IMG/VR virus record: IMGVR_UViG_3300018080_001892
Coordinates: 1 to 37,089 of that record
Strand: one strand, 5' to 3'
Length of the DNA stretch: 37,089 bases
Source: a virus
Shown: positions 16,734 through 23,380 of the stretch, one piece after another
Layout: every line of letters starts with the position of its first letter
Numbering within the stretch: the first letter of the stretch is position 1
The notes under the pieces: generated by a model
What the model saw: the letters and a program-made list of their open reading frames with translations, nothing else
What the model was told of the DNA's origin: nothing
The model's database searches: none
Translations under genes and position numbers: made by a program

Positions 16734-17569
16734 TTAATGATCATTATCAAAACTTCAAAGGCTACAACATACCACGGGCGCAATTAGTGATAGCTGATAT
16801 TCCTTATAATATTGGCAAAAATGCTTATGGATCAAACCCTGCTTGGTATATTGATGGTGACAATTCAAACGGCGAAAGCGAGTTTGCGGGTAAGTCATTT
16901 TTTGATACTGATGAATATTTCAAGCCGCCTGAATTTATGCACTTTTGCAGCAAACTTATGAGGAAAGAGCCGAAAGAGCGCGGGCAGGCACCGTGTATGG
17001 TTGTGTTCTGTTCTTTTGAACAGCAATATTTTCTTATTGAACTTGCAAAAAAATACGGGATTAATAATTATCTTAATCTCGTATTTCGCAAGAACTTTTC
17101 AGCGCAGGTATTAAAGGCTAATATGCGTATTGTTGGTAATGCTGAATATGGACTGGTTTTATACCGAGATAAACTACCCAAGTTCAACAATAATGGGAAG
17201 ATGATTTTCAACGTTATTGAATGGGAATCGGACAATAAGAAAGATCCACTATACAGGCATATACACCCCACACAAAAACCCGTCAGACTTTTGGAAAAAA
17301 TAATATCAATATTTACAGATCCAGGTGATGTTGTAATTGATCCGGTAGCTGGGAGTGGAACAACGTTAATAGCAGCAGAAAATTTGGGAAGGAAGGCATA
17401 CGGATTTGAAATTAAAAAAGATTTTTATAAACAGGCAAGTGAATGGATTGAGTTTTGTAGAAAGGCACGAGATGAAATCCGAAGGCTTGGATATTCACCA
17501 ACAATGCTAAAACAGAATAACCCGATGCAATTTGTGTTGTCAATGGGAGATAAACATGAACAAATCTGA
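16727..17569 (+). CDS. Beta-class DNA amino-methyltransferase
   Basis: ATG overlaps the initiator stop. The 280-residue product has IADIPYNIGKNAYG (motif IV, near residue 22), an intervening target-recognition region, HPTQKPVRLLEKII and DPVAGSGTTLIAAENLG (motif I) near residue 205, i.e. the beta order. DIPYN favours N6-adenine. It interrupts the initiator and loader pair, and its base composition is AT-richer than theirs, so it may be an inserted accessory gene. Likely role: anti-restriction methylation. Confidence 0.85.
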   Translation: MLINDHYQNFKGYNIPRAQLVIADIPYNIGKNAYGSNPAWYIDGDNSNGESEFAGKSFFDTDEYFKPPEFMHFCSKLMRKEPKERGQAPCMVVFCSFEQQYFLIELAKKYGINNYLNLVFRKNFSAQVLKANMRIVGNAEYGLVLYRDKLPKFNNNGKMIFNVIEWESDNKKDPLYRHIHPTQKPVRLLEKIISIFTDPGDVVIDPVAGSGTTLIAAENLGRKAYGFEIKKDFYKQASEWIEFCRKARDEIRRLGYSPTMLKQNNPMQFVLSMGDKHEQI

Positions 17570-18008
17570 AATCACAAAAATCTTATACCGACTGTCCGCC
17601 GCCTACCCCGCCTTCAGGGCAACGGATCCAGAAACGATGACCGACTTATGGACAGGGAAGCTGTACAGGTTCGCGGATGAGGTCGTGAAAGAGGCGGCAG
17701 ACCTTATTATAGACGAAAGTAAATATTTTCCATCGCTGCACGAGATGATAGTCAAATGTCACCAACTTGTGAACATGCGCATCCAGTATTGGCAGAACGA
17801 ACACGCCAGGCTGCGCTACAAAAAGCCGTTCATCGAAAAGGACTGGCTTGAACTGATCGCTGGCTACAAACGATGCGGCGCGGTATATGACGCTGGCATA
17901 GCCGAAGAAGACATGGACAGGGCGCGGGATGATGTCATTTCTAATGCCACGCCGGAGTGGGTTATCAAGCAGCTGCGGGAACTAGAGAAGAAATGGGAGG
18001 CGAAATGA
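17556..18008 (+). CDS. Helicase loader-like protein (G39P-type)
   Basis: The start chosen is ATG 17556 (MNKSEITKILYRLSAAYPAF), overlapping the methyltransferase end; an upstream in-frame ATG has no advantage. The 150-residue helical protein has the spacing typical of phage helicase loaders: AAYPAF, TMTDLWTGKLYRFADEVV and KYFPSLHEMI. These load or modulate the replicative helicase beside a DnaD-type initiator. The middle and C-terminal part is helical and charged (PEWVIKQLRELEKKWEAK). Confidence 0.6.
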   Translation: MNKSEITKILYRLSAAYPAFRATDPETMTDLWTGKLYRFADEVVKEAADLIIDESKYFPSLHEMIVKCHQLVNMRIQYWQNEHARLRYKKPFIEKDWLELIAGYKRCGAVYDAGIAEEDMDRARDDVISNATPEWVIKQLRELEKKWEAK

Positions 18009-18214
18009 ACGAATGGATAAGCGTAGATGACAGGTTGCCGGACGATGGAAATGACGTGTTGTGCATAAAGGTTGATGGCAATTGGACTCATTATTTTGTT
18101 GCGCAGTTCGTATCGTGGGGAGACCCAAATACGCAATTTTTTTACAGCAGAAGAAGGGTTGGTGGGCTGCACTCACTGGATGCCCCTCCCCGCACCGCCG
18201 GAGGTGTAAGGTGA
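18005..18214 (+). CDS. DUF551-like protein with apparent frameshift at a T7 tract
   Basis: The N-terminus MNEWISVDDRLPDDGNDVLC is the classical DUF551 opening. Such proteins normally end in a THWMPLP-type motif. That motif is present, but in the next frame: reading from T-run 18137-18143 with one T fewer gives FFTAEEGLVGCTHWMPLPAP and a stop at 18207-18209. As written, the frame ends after VGGLHSLDAPP at 18214. An extra T in the homopolymer (sequencing error, mutation or phase variation) is the simplest reading. The function of DUF551 is unknown. Confidence 0.75.
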   Translation: MNEWISVDDRLPDDGNDVLCIKVDGNWTHYFVAQFVSWGDPNTQFFYSRRRVGGLHSLDAPPRTAGGVR

Positions 18215-18381
18215 GTGACACGATCCTCGACATCCAGACCACCCTCACCGCCCGCCTTGACGAGTACGAACAGCACGGCGCGACGGTGTTCGAGTGGCTG
18301 GAACTGGCCGGTGAACTGCGCGACTTCGGGATGTATCAACCGGCGCAGGTGTGTGAGAGACGGGCGAAGGAGGTGGAGTGA
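18211..18381 (+). CDS. Hypothetical protein, 56 aa
   Basis: GTG start at 18211 behind GGAGGTG at 18200-18206; a longer frame back to 18082 would overlap the DUF551 gene. The product begins MSDTILDIQTTLTARLDEYE and contains FEWLELAGELRDFGMYQPAQ, a helical pattern. If the DUF551 gene ends at 18209 (see its entry), this start follows one base later, the usual spacing in this operon. No family is assigned. Confidence 0.55.
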   Translation: MSDTILDIQTTLTARLDEYEQHGATVFEWLELAGELRDFGMYQPAQVCERRAKEVE

Positions 18382-18659
18382 TGGGAAGAAAAGACGGAAG
18401 TGTGAATGATAGCACTCAATACGGAAGTGTGACTGATAGCAATAAAGACTATGGAAACCTTCTTACAGTTGAAAGCATGTTGAAACTAAAACTCATGGAA
18501 GAAAAAAACCGAACCATGCAAGCAATGAAAGAAAGAACAGATATGGCAGTGTTACTTGATGGTGTAGAGAAAGATCGCGACATGTGGAAGAAACTCGCAA
18601 CAGAATTAAATAAAACACTGACTGTTTTATTAGATACCAACCCGCAGACGCGGGACTAG
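18381..18659 (+). CDS. Hypothetical coiled-coil protein, 92 aa
   Basis: ATG 18381 overlaps the previous TGA; GTG 18378 is a one-codon-longer alternative. The N-terminus has a short duplicated stretch (DGSVNDSTQYGSV then TDSNKD), visible in DNA as GGAAGTGTGAATGATAGCA and GGAAGTGTGACTGATAGCA. Residues 35-85 are helical with heptad character (KLMEEKNRTMQAMKERTDMA). The function is unknown. Confidence 0.55.
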   Translation: MGRKDGSVNDSTQYGSVTDSNKDYGNLLTVESMLKLKLMEEKNRTMQAMKERTDMAVLLDGVEKDRDMWKKLATELNKTLTVLLDTNPQTRD

Positions 18660-18674
18660 AGAAAGGGTAGAGAG

Positions 18675-18866
18675 ATGAAAACACTGGATTTTATTTTACG
18701 CCCCGTGTTTTTCGTAATATTGACAACTATATTTTTTGCACTCTCAAAAAACGCAGGTTATATAGATATATCATGGGCGTGTGTTTTTATCATTCCCCTG
18801 GCAATTCTGTTGGGTTTGATGCTGCTAACGATGTTGGCGGCAGTAATAATGGCAATTTTAGAGTAG
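18675..18866 (+). CDS. Small membrane protein, 63 aa
   Basis: Two hydrophobic segments are evident: VFFVILTTIFFALS near residues 11-24 and a long one near 37-61 (FIIPLAILLGLMLLTMLAAV). The ribosome site AAAGGGTAGAG precedes the ATG. Its position in the early operon argues against a holin, though a two-helix holin or superinfection-exclusion protein cannot be ruled out. Confidence 0.55.
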   Translation: MKTLDFILRPVFFVILTTIFFALSKNAGYIDISWACVFIIPLAILLGLMLLTMLAAVIMAILE

Positions 18867-18881
18867 AGAAAGGATAGAGAT

Positions 18882-19112
18882 ATGGATAAATGTTTATTCA
18901 GACTAGTTCCTGGTGCAATTAGGAACACCACAGAGGTCGTGTATATGTATCAAGAATTGCCACAGGGAGATATGTACCCAATAGCAGTGTTTCACATAGA
19001 CAGCTTTTATAAAATGGATTTTGAAAATGAGGACGAAACAATATACGAATTATTAAATAGCGGAAAAAGTATTAGAGTCGGATTATTAATAAAAGAAATA
19101 TTAGGAGACTAA
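18882..19112 (+). CDS. Hypothetical protein, 76 aa
   Basis: Begins MDKCLFRLVPGAIRNTTEVV after AAAGGATAGAG. It has mixed alpha/beta character with an acidic centre (DFENEDETIYELLNSG). It is AT-rich compared with the SSB gene that follows. No family is recognised. Confidence 0.5.
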   Translation: MDKCLFRLVPGAIRNTTEVVYMYQELPQGDMYPIAVFHIDSFYKMDFENEDETIYELLNSGKSIRVGLLIKEILGD

Positions 19113-19115
19113 CGC

Positions 19116-19472
19116 ATGTATCACCAACTAACAATAGCAGGCTATTTAGGCAAAGACCCCGAACAGCGATTCACCCCCAGCGGCAAGGGCGTCGTCTCAT
19201 TCTCCGTTGCCACAACCCGCAAGTACACGGGCGGCGATGGACAGATTGTGCAGGAAACCATGTGGGTCAAAGTGAACGTGTGGGGCAAACAAGGCGAGAA
19301 TTGCAACCAGTACCTTCACAAAGGCAGCGCCGTCCTGGTGGTCGGTGAACTGAAAGCCGAACCATACGCATATATCAAGGATGACGAGCCGAAAGCGGGG
19401 TACGAGATGACCGCGCGAGATGTGAAATTCCTGCCGAGCGGCAAGGCGCAGGGGGAGGAAGTGCCGTTTTGA
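19116..19472 (+). CDS. ssb: Single-stranded DNA-binding protein (SSB)
   Basis: A 118-residue protein with the OB-fold pattern of bacterial/phage SSB: LTIAGYLGKDPEQRFTPSGK, VVSFSVATTRKY, MWVKVNVWGKQGENCNQYL, SAVLVVGELKAEPY. The C-terminus GEEVPF resembles the acidic DDIPF-type tip that recruits other replication proteins. It coats single-stranded DNA for replication and recombination with the RecT-like protein. It is shorter than E. coli SSB because the linker is nearly absent. Confidence 0.9.
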   Translation: MYHQLTIAGYLGKDPEQRFTPSGKGVVSFSVATTRKYTGGDGQIVQETMWVKVNVWGKQGENCNQYLHKGSAVLVVGELKAEPYAYIKDDEPKAGYEMTARDVKFLPSGKAQGEEVPF

Positions 19473-20176
19473 TCCTAAACGCTAACGCCCTGCATGTTCC
19501 ACTGGCCGATGAGAGCGTGGGCATGGTGCTTACCAGTCCTCCATATAACGTCGGCTTGAAGTACGACGGCTTTAATGACAACATAACAGAGGGAGAACAC
19601 CAAGCGTTTACCCGTTTGTGGCTGGCCGAGGCGTACAGAGTTACAGAGGATACAGGGCGACTGTATGCAATTATCGGTGACAAGATGATGTGGTGGTTCA
19701 GGGAGTTGGCAGAGGTTGTTGGTTGGTCCTTCGTTCAACTGTTGATGTGGTGTAAGCCGAACATGGTTAGTAGAGCAAAATTCGTAATGGGTGATTGGTT
19801 GCCAATGTCAGAAAACATTTTATTATTTCGGAAGGGTAAAAGAGTTCCGATGATGAATGGTAAGGCAAACACATTCAACTGGACCGTCGCAACCGTTCCC
19901 CAGTCCAACTTCAACGGTGGACGCATTCACCCTGCACAACTCCCCGTCACGCTTTGCGAGAAGATCATTTCACGAACACCAGGCAACCCCGTTCTGGATC
20001 CTTTCTGCGGTTCAGGGTCTGTCATGGTGGCCGCTAAAAAGTTAGGGCGTTCATTTGTGGGCTTTGACCTGGTGTGGCCGGTAACTGTGAAAGCGAAAAG
20101 GAGAGTTGATATGACAAATAAACCGCTATTTAAGCAGAAATACCAACAGGCAGAGTTTGATGAGGTATCAATATGA
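19469..20176 (+). CDS. DNA methyltransferase with TSPPYN motif (probably N4-cytosine)
   Basis: TTG start at 19469 inside the SSB end, with GGGGGAGGAA upstream. The 235-residue product has LTSPPYNVGLKYDG (motif IV) near residue 21, HPAQLPVTLCEKII and LDPFCGSGSVMVAAKKLG (motif I) near 175. SPPY is commoner in N4-cytosine enzymes, but N6-adenine is possible. The tail is short and polar. It is the third beta-class methyltransferase in this phage and has no nuclease partner, so an anti-restriction role is likely. Confidence 0.85.
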   Translation: MILNANALHVPLADESVGMVLTSPPYNVGLKYDGFNDNITEGEHQAFTRLWLAEAYRVTEDTGRLYAIIGDKMMWWFRELAEVVGWSFVQLLMWCKPNMVSRAKFVMGDWLPMSENILLFRKGKRVPMMNGKANTFNWTVATVPQSNFNGGRIHPAQLPVTLCEKIISRTPGNPVLDPFCGSGSVMVAAKKLGRSFVGFDLVWPVTVKAKRRVDMTNKPLFKQKYQQAEFDEVSI

Positions 20177-20298
20177 ACCACTACTGCCCGACCGCCTGGA
20201 GCCTGTACGCGCTGGCAGACGAGGGCAACCCGTCCTGGCGGCTGTACCGCGTGCTGTTCTGGCTGCATGTGAGGACGTGCAAGGAGTGTAAGAGATGA
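20173..20298 (+). CDS. Duplicated microprotein A (41 aa, WRLYRVLFWLHVRTC)
   Basis: The ATG overlaps the methyltransferase stop (ATATGA) and the stop overlaps the next ATG (GATGATAA). The product has LYALADEG and NPSWRLYRVLFWLHVRTCKE, with two cysteines in CKEC. A near-identical gene lies at 21423. It is short, basic and amphipathic. Conservation of the frame in both copies supports real coding. The function is unknown. Confidence 0.6.
   Translation: MNHYCPTAWSLYALADEGNPSWRLYRVLFWLHVRTCKECKR
20174..20297 (+). repeat. 124-bp direct repeat, copy A
   Basis: Matches 21436-21559 at 118 of 124 positions by my count. Four of the six differences fall together near base 18, giving Thr-Ala against Glu-Ala. 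The two copies lie 1,262 bases apart in the same orientation and flank the C5 methyltransferase and two small genes. Confidence 0.9.
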
Positions 20299-20909
20299 TA
20301 ACCTTCGGCAGCCTGTTTTCGGGTATCGGTGGAATCGATCTCGGATTGGAAAGGTCTGGAATGGTATGCAAGTGGCAGGTCGAAAAAGACGAGTTTTGCA
20401 GGAAGGTGCTGCAAAAGCACTGGCCGGAAGTGAGAAGGTATGAAGATGTCAGAGAAGTCGGAAAGCACAACCTCGAACCAGTTGACCTTATTTGCGGAGG
20501 ATTTCCTTGCCAACCATTTAGTGTTGCCGGGAAGCGAAAAGGCACGGAAGATGACCGTCATCTCTGGCCGGAATATCTCAGGATTATTAGGGAGGTCAGA
20601 CCCCGTTGGGTGCTTGGTGAAAATGTGCCTGGAATCATCAACATATTTCTCGACCAGGCGTTATCTGACCTGGAAGGTGAAGGTTACACCGCAGAAGCGA
20701 TTGTACTACCAGCTTGCGCCTTCGATGCCCCGCACATCCGACAGCGAGTGTTCATTGTTGCCCACACCGCAAGCGACAGATGCAACGATAGGCGGACACG
20801 GCGCGGACTACGAGGTGACGGCGCAGACGGTGCGCTTCCTGTCACCGAAGCAGGAGGAGGCGGTGTTCTAGTGAAAAGGAGGGTCGATGATTTCAAAGTG
20901 GAAGTTTAG
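20295..20909 (+). CDS. dcm: C5-cytosine DNA methyltransferase, C-terminally truncated
   Basis: The 204-residue product has motif I FGSLFSGIGGIDLGLERSG, motif IV GGFPCQPFSVAGKRKG (catalytic Cys), motif VI GENVPG and motif VIII HIRQRVFIVAH, in order. After residue about 160 the sequence turns into R/G-rich text (DRRTRRGLRGDG), and the target-recognition domain and motifs IX-X are absent; full enzymes usually exceed 300 residues. The true coding frame after about 20765 seems to be the +1 frame (see the nested ORF). It is probably inactive alone, unless a partner supplies the missing part. Confidence 0.8.
   Translation: MITFGSLFSGIGGIDLGLERSGMVCKWQVEKDEFCRKVLQKHWPEVRRYEDVREVGKHNLEPVDLICGGFPCQPFSVAGKRKGTEDDRHLWPEYLRIIREVRPRWVLGENVPGIINIFLDQALSDLEGEGYTAEAIVLPACAFDAPHIRQRVFIVAHTASDRCNDRRTRRGLRGDGADGALPVTEAGGGGVLVKRRVDDFKVEV
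20446..20871 (+). CDS. ORF nested in the C5 methyltransferase gene, +1 frame
   Basis: An open frame of about 141 codons lies wholly within the methyltransferase gene. ATG 20446 has GAGAAGG 7 bases upstream; ATG 20440 is in frame but too close. The product includes NQLTLFAEDFLANHLVLPGS, YLTWKVKVTPQKRLYYQLAP and SMPRTSDSECSLLPTPQATD. Its last 30 residues (GGHGADYEVTAQTVRFLSPK) have normal composition, unlike the other frame there. I have an unverified memory of similar pieces in phage proteins annotated beside Dcm. It may be dual coding or a shadow of Dcm conservation. Confidence 0.4.
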   Translation: MSEKSESTTSNQLTLFAEDFLANHLVLPGSEKARKMTVISGRNISGLLGRSDPVGCLVKMCLESSTYFSTRRYLTWKVKVTPQKRLYYQLAPSMPRTSDSECSLLPTPQATDATIGGHGADYEVTAQTVRFLSPKQEEAVF

Positions 20910-21039
20910 GATACAAGTTTATAAAGATTGGGGCTACACATTAATAAAGTTTGGTCTTTTCGCATATCACCCGAATGATTTTGAAATATTACGTTTGCAT
21001 ATCTTCAACATTGTGTTTCTTGTCAGAATTTTTAAGTAA
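20887..21039 (+). CDS. Small hypothetical protein, 50 aa
   Basis: A strong ribosome site (AAAAGGAGGG, 20875-20884) precedes ATG 20887. The product MISKWKFRIQVYKDWGYTLI then a hydrophobic, AT-rich-coded second half (HIFNIVFLVRIFK) might associate with membrane. Its composition is far more AT-rich than the methyltransferase in front. It lies in the segment bounded by the 124-bp repeats. Confidence 0.55.
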   Translation: MISKWKFRIQVYKDWGYTLIKFGLFAYHPNDFEILRLHIFNIVFLVRIFK

Positions 21040-21051
21040 TGGGTGAAATTG

Positions 21052-21423
21052 ATGAATAGTTATTACATCTTGGTAAATGGAAAAACATATTCGGGCGAGT
21101 CCGTAGATACTTATCCCTCAAATTATGGAGGGGATGGCTGGCATGTTAATAACAACCGTTGTGCAACAGTGTTGTTGTTTGGTGGAGACCCTTACAAAAT
21201 AGAGGGATTTATAAATCTAAAAAGCCACTTGGACAGAATATTGAAAAGATCGCGGGATGGTTATTTAGATATAGAAAAAATTGAAATTAACATAGCACCA
21301 GACGGTGCAGCCGACAAAGATTATAAAGACTTGCGCAAGTTTCAAGGGAAATTTATCAAAGCGGACTCTCTTTTAAGATCTGTAAGAGACGAAATTGATG
21401 ATTACATAAACGAGGGCAAATAA
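21052..21423 (+). CDS. Hypothetical protein, 123 aa
   Basis: The start chosen is ATG 21052 (MNSYYILVNGKTYSGESVDT) with GGGTGA 6 bases upstream; GTG 21043 is three codons longer. It has an alpha/beta pattern: beta-rich front (CATVLLFGGDPYKIEGFINL), then helices (KSHLDRILKRSRDG; DSLLRSVRDEIDDYINEG). No domain is recognised. The stop overlaps the second copy of the microprotein gene (TAATG). Confidence 0.55.
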   Translation: MNSYYILVNGKTYSGESVDTYPSNYGGDGWHVNNNRCATVLLFGGDPYKIEGFINLKSHLDRILKRSRDGYLDIEKIEINIAPDGAADKDYKDLRKFQGKFIKADSLLRSVRDEIDDYINEGK

Positions 21424-21569
21424 TGCCCCACCCACTGAACCACTACTGCCCGGAAGCGTGGAGCCTGTACGCGCTGGCAGACGAGGGCAACCCGTCCTGG
21501 CGGCTGTACCGCGTGCTGTTCTGGCTGCATGTGCGGACGTGTAAGGAGTGTAAGAGATGCCAGTCTTGA
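21423..21569 (+). CDS. Duplicated microprotein B (48 aa)
   Basis: Paralogue of the 41-residue product at 20173. It has a six-codon N-terminal extension (MPHPLNHYCPEAWSLYALAD) and ends RTCKECKRCQS, because the copy B frame runs past the point where copy A stops; this adds a third cysteine. The next gene starts within its end at 21557. Conservation of reading frame in both copies argues for function. Confidence 0.6.
   Translation: MPHPLNHYCPEAWSLYALADEGNPSWRLYRVLFWLHVRTCKECKRCQS
21436..21559 (+). repeat. 124-bp direct repeat, copy B
   Basis: Partner of 20174-20297. It ends at the same GTAAGAGATG, where the ATG serves as the start codon of the downstream gene in each case. The duplicated unit therefore includes a complete stop-start translational coupling signal, which would let gene cassettes be swapped without losing expression. 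Confidence 0.9.
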
Positions 21570-21892
21570 TGGAAAACCTGCCCTTGAACTCAAAGGGCGT
21601 AATGGTTGGTTCGCAGTCCGACCGCGTGATGAGACCGGACAAACAGGCGATCAAGTCCGGTTACGCGTGGATAGTTATCGTGGACAAATCCCCGCCGGAC
21701 TGCCGGTTCAGGGAGGGCGTTGCGGAGTTCAGCCTTGAGGAAATATACCGGATGGTGAGCAGCAAGATAATCCCCGTTGGGAGCGTGTTCAAGAACGCGC
21801 GAACGGGGGAGTTGGTAAGAGTAACCAGGAACGGATTAGACAAACTAGGGAGACGGAAATGTACTACCAAACACACAAACTCGACTTCGTGA
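21557..21892 (+). CDS. Hypothetical protein, 111 aa
   Basis: ATG 21557 is the one supplied by repeat copy B (GAGATG), with GGAGTGTAAGAG upstream. The product (MPVLMENLPLNSKGVMVGSQ; AWIVIVDKSPPDCRFREG; PVGSVFKNARTGELVRVTRN) looks mainly beta. The C-terminus runs into the next gene. I recognise no family. Confidence 0.5.
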   Translation: MPVLMENLPLNSKGVMVGSQSDRVMRPDKQAIKSGYAWIVIVDKSPPDCRFREGVAEFSLEEIYRMVSSKIIPVGSVFKNARTGELVRVTRNGLDKLGRRKCTTKHTNSTS

Positions 21893-22026
21893 GAGGCAGC
21901 CGCATTGCGTGGCTGGAGAAAGAATTGAAGCGCGTAGAGAAAGAGCGCGACCACTACCGCACGCTGTACCTGAATAGGCGGGCGTGGGAGGAGAGCCAGC
22001 GGAGGCGTGAATGCCCCGCCGAGTAG
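21859..22026 (+). CDS. Small basic coiled-coil protein, 55 aa
   Basis: ATG 21859 behind AGGGAGACGG. The product has SRIAWLEKELKRVEKERDHY and RTLYLNRRAWEESQRRRECP, highly charged with heptad spacing. It overlaps the previous gene by 34 bases and the VRR-NUC gene by 16. The function is unknown. Confidence 0.55.
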   Translation: MYYQTHKLDFVRGSRIAWLEKELKRVEKERDHYRTLYLNRRAWEESQRRRECPAE

Positions 22027-22277
22027 ACGCCAACCAGCGCGAGATAGTCAGCGCGTTACGCGACTGCGGGTTCAGCGTCCTGCACCTGCACACGGTAGGT
22101 CATGGCTGTCCCGATATTTTGTGCGGAGCGCAGGGATACCGCAACCTGCTATTTGAGATCAAAGGCGATAAAGGCAAACTAACCCCTGACGAGCGCGGGT
22201 TCTTCGACACATGGCGCGGTCAGGTGGCGCTAGTCCGCAGCGTCGATGAGGCACTGCGGGTGATGGGAAAGGAGTAG
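22011..22277 (+). CDS. VRR-NUC domain nuclease, 88 aa
   Basis: A compact VRR-NUC (PD-(D/E)XK superfamily) domain. VDANQREIVSALRDCGFSVL forms the first helix and strand; GCPDILCGAQGYRNLLFEIK holds the catalytic D and E-x-K; GKLTPDERGFFDTWRGQVAL and VRSVDEAL end the fold. Stand-alone phage VRR-NUC proteins of this size are thought to be structure-specific nucleases, perhaps for recombination junctions. The GC-rich coding sequence contrasts with the AT-rich gene after it. Confidence 0.85.
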   Translation: MPRRVDANQREIVSALRDCGFSVLHLHTVGHGCPDILCGAQGYRNLLFEIKGDKGKLTPDERGFFDTWRGQVALVRSVDEALRVMGKE

Positions 22278-22280
22278 GAG

Positions 22281-22793
22281 ATGATGAAAGTAAAAAAACA
22301 ATCAACACGGTTGCCGATTGGCAAACCTGGTCAAGATATAAAAATGTATAACGAAGGGAGAAATGAAATGAAAAAAAGTTTTTGGAAAATGATTATATTT
22401 GGGAGTATTGCCATAGCGTTATTCTTTGCGGGTTACGTTTTCGCGCTATATTTTGGCGGGTATGTTCATCAATCAAACGAACCCGATAATATTACAATCG
22501 TTTATCAGGTTTCACTATCCAATGTAGTTAACACTTATAACGAATTTGCCGAAAATCCACAAATGCTGACTGATCAATCCTGGCAATATAAGATGAACCA
22601 TTACATTAACGATCTAACCGGATGCGCAGTGGCTTACTATTCGCTTGAAAAAAGCCCCGTGAACTATATAGAAATTGCTGGTAAAACATTCATGTTACGA
22701 GCGTATTATAAATTTGCCGTTGAAAACGATGATATTAGTGCCATGATCAAGTTTGGAAACGAGATTACAGAGATACAGGAGCTATTCCGATGA
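22281..22793 (+). CDS. Single-pass membrane-anchored hypothetical protein
   Basis: Two starts are possible: ATG 22281 with GGAG 6 bases upstream, giving 170 residues, or ATG 22368 with GAAGGGAG upstream, giving 141 residues (MKKSFWKMIIFGSIAIALFF). From the second start the protein has a typical basic N-terminus and one hydrophobic anchor, with the rest probably outside the membrane. The outer part is helical and polar (SLSNVVNTYNEFAENPQML). It may act at the cell surface, for example in superinfection exclusion; this is inferred from topology only. Confidence 0.6.
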   Translation: MMKVKKQSTRLPIGKPGQDIKMYNEGRNEMKKSFWKMIIFGSIAIALFFAGYVFALYFGGYVHQSNEPDNITIVYQVSLSNVVNTYNEFAENPQMLTDQSWQYKMNHYINDLTGCAVAYYSLEKSPVNYIEIAGKTFMLRAYYKFAVENDDISAMIKFGNEITEIQELFR

Positions 22794-22984
22794 CCCCGAT
22801 TAGCGAGATGACCCCCGCCGAGATGAACGAGGCTGTGGCTGTGGAAGTGATGGAGTGGGTATGGGTATGGCGTTTGGATGTGTGGAAAACATTAGACAAT
22901 CATATTGTCTACTCAAAATGGTTCAACCCTTCCGAAAATCACACCGACTGCCACCACGCCGAAGAGCGGATGCGGGATGAGTGA
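22790..22984 (+). CDS. Short phage ABA-sandwich-like protein, 64 aa
   Basis: ATG overlaps the previous stop (ATGA). MNEAVAVEVMEWVWVWRLDV and WFNPSENHTDC resemble the front part of the BC1872-type phage ABA sandwich domain (hydrophobic helix, then W-x-P-S and an aspartate). It appears shortened relative to the next gene, which has the same kind of pattern, so it may be a decayed paralogue. Confidence 0.5.
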   Translation: MTPISEMTPAEMNEAVAVEVMEWVWVWRLDVWKTLDNHIVYSKWFNPSENHTDCHHAEERMRDE

Positions 22985-23050
22985 TTGACTATTTGTTCAC
23001 GTTTGAAAATAATTTCAAGTCAATGTGATTAAGACAGTCGGAGGCAAATA

Positions 23051-23380
23051 ATGAGTAATAATAATGACCTCAACCGCCGCATGGCGCAGCTGATGGGGTT
23101 CGTGTGGAAGGGGTACTGGCACGAACCTGGCAAGACGGCGGGGACAGGCTGGCACATGGACTGGCATCCTACCGAAAACATAGCGGACGCGTTCAGGGTG
23201 GTGGATAGGTTTCTTGGGTATGAGTTGGTCAAAAGTACGACAGAGCCAAAAATAAAATACCGTTGCAAAATATGGTATGACAACGGCGGATGCTTGCCGG
23301 TAAATACAGGTTTTGTGTGGTCAGATACCCCCTGCAAAGCCATCTGCCTGGCGGCGGCGAAGGCGATGGAGAATAGGTGA
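23051..23380 (+). CDS. Phage ABA sandwich domain protein (BC1872-like), 109 aa
   Basis: GGAGGCAAATA precedes ATG 23051. RMAQLMGFVWKGYWHEPG, DWHPTENIADAFRVVDRFLG, KYRCKIWYDNGG and PCKAICLAAAKAM follow the order of the ABA sandwich proteins often present as repeated small genes in phage early regions. The final ICLAAAKAM helix is characteristic. The molecular function is not known. Confidence 0.65.
   Translation: MSNNNDLNRRMAQLMGFVWKGYWHEPGKTAGTGWHMDWHPTENIADAFRVVDRFLGYELVKSTTEPKIKYRCKIWYDNGGCLPVNTGFVWSDTPCKAICLAAAKAMENR

Noticed and set aside
22985-23050. Possible small RNA or promoter in the short gap before the ABA sandwich gene
   Set aside because: I found no -35/-10 pair with good spacing and no terminator-like stem; it appears to be simple spacer.
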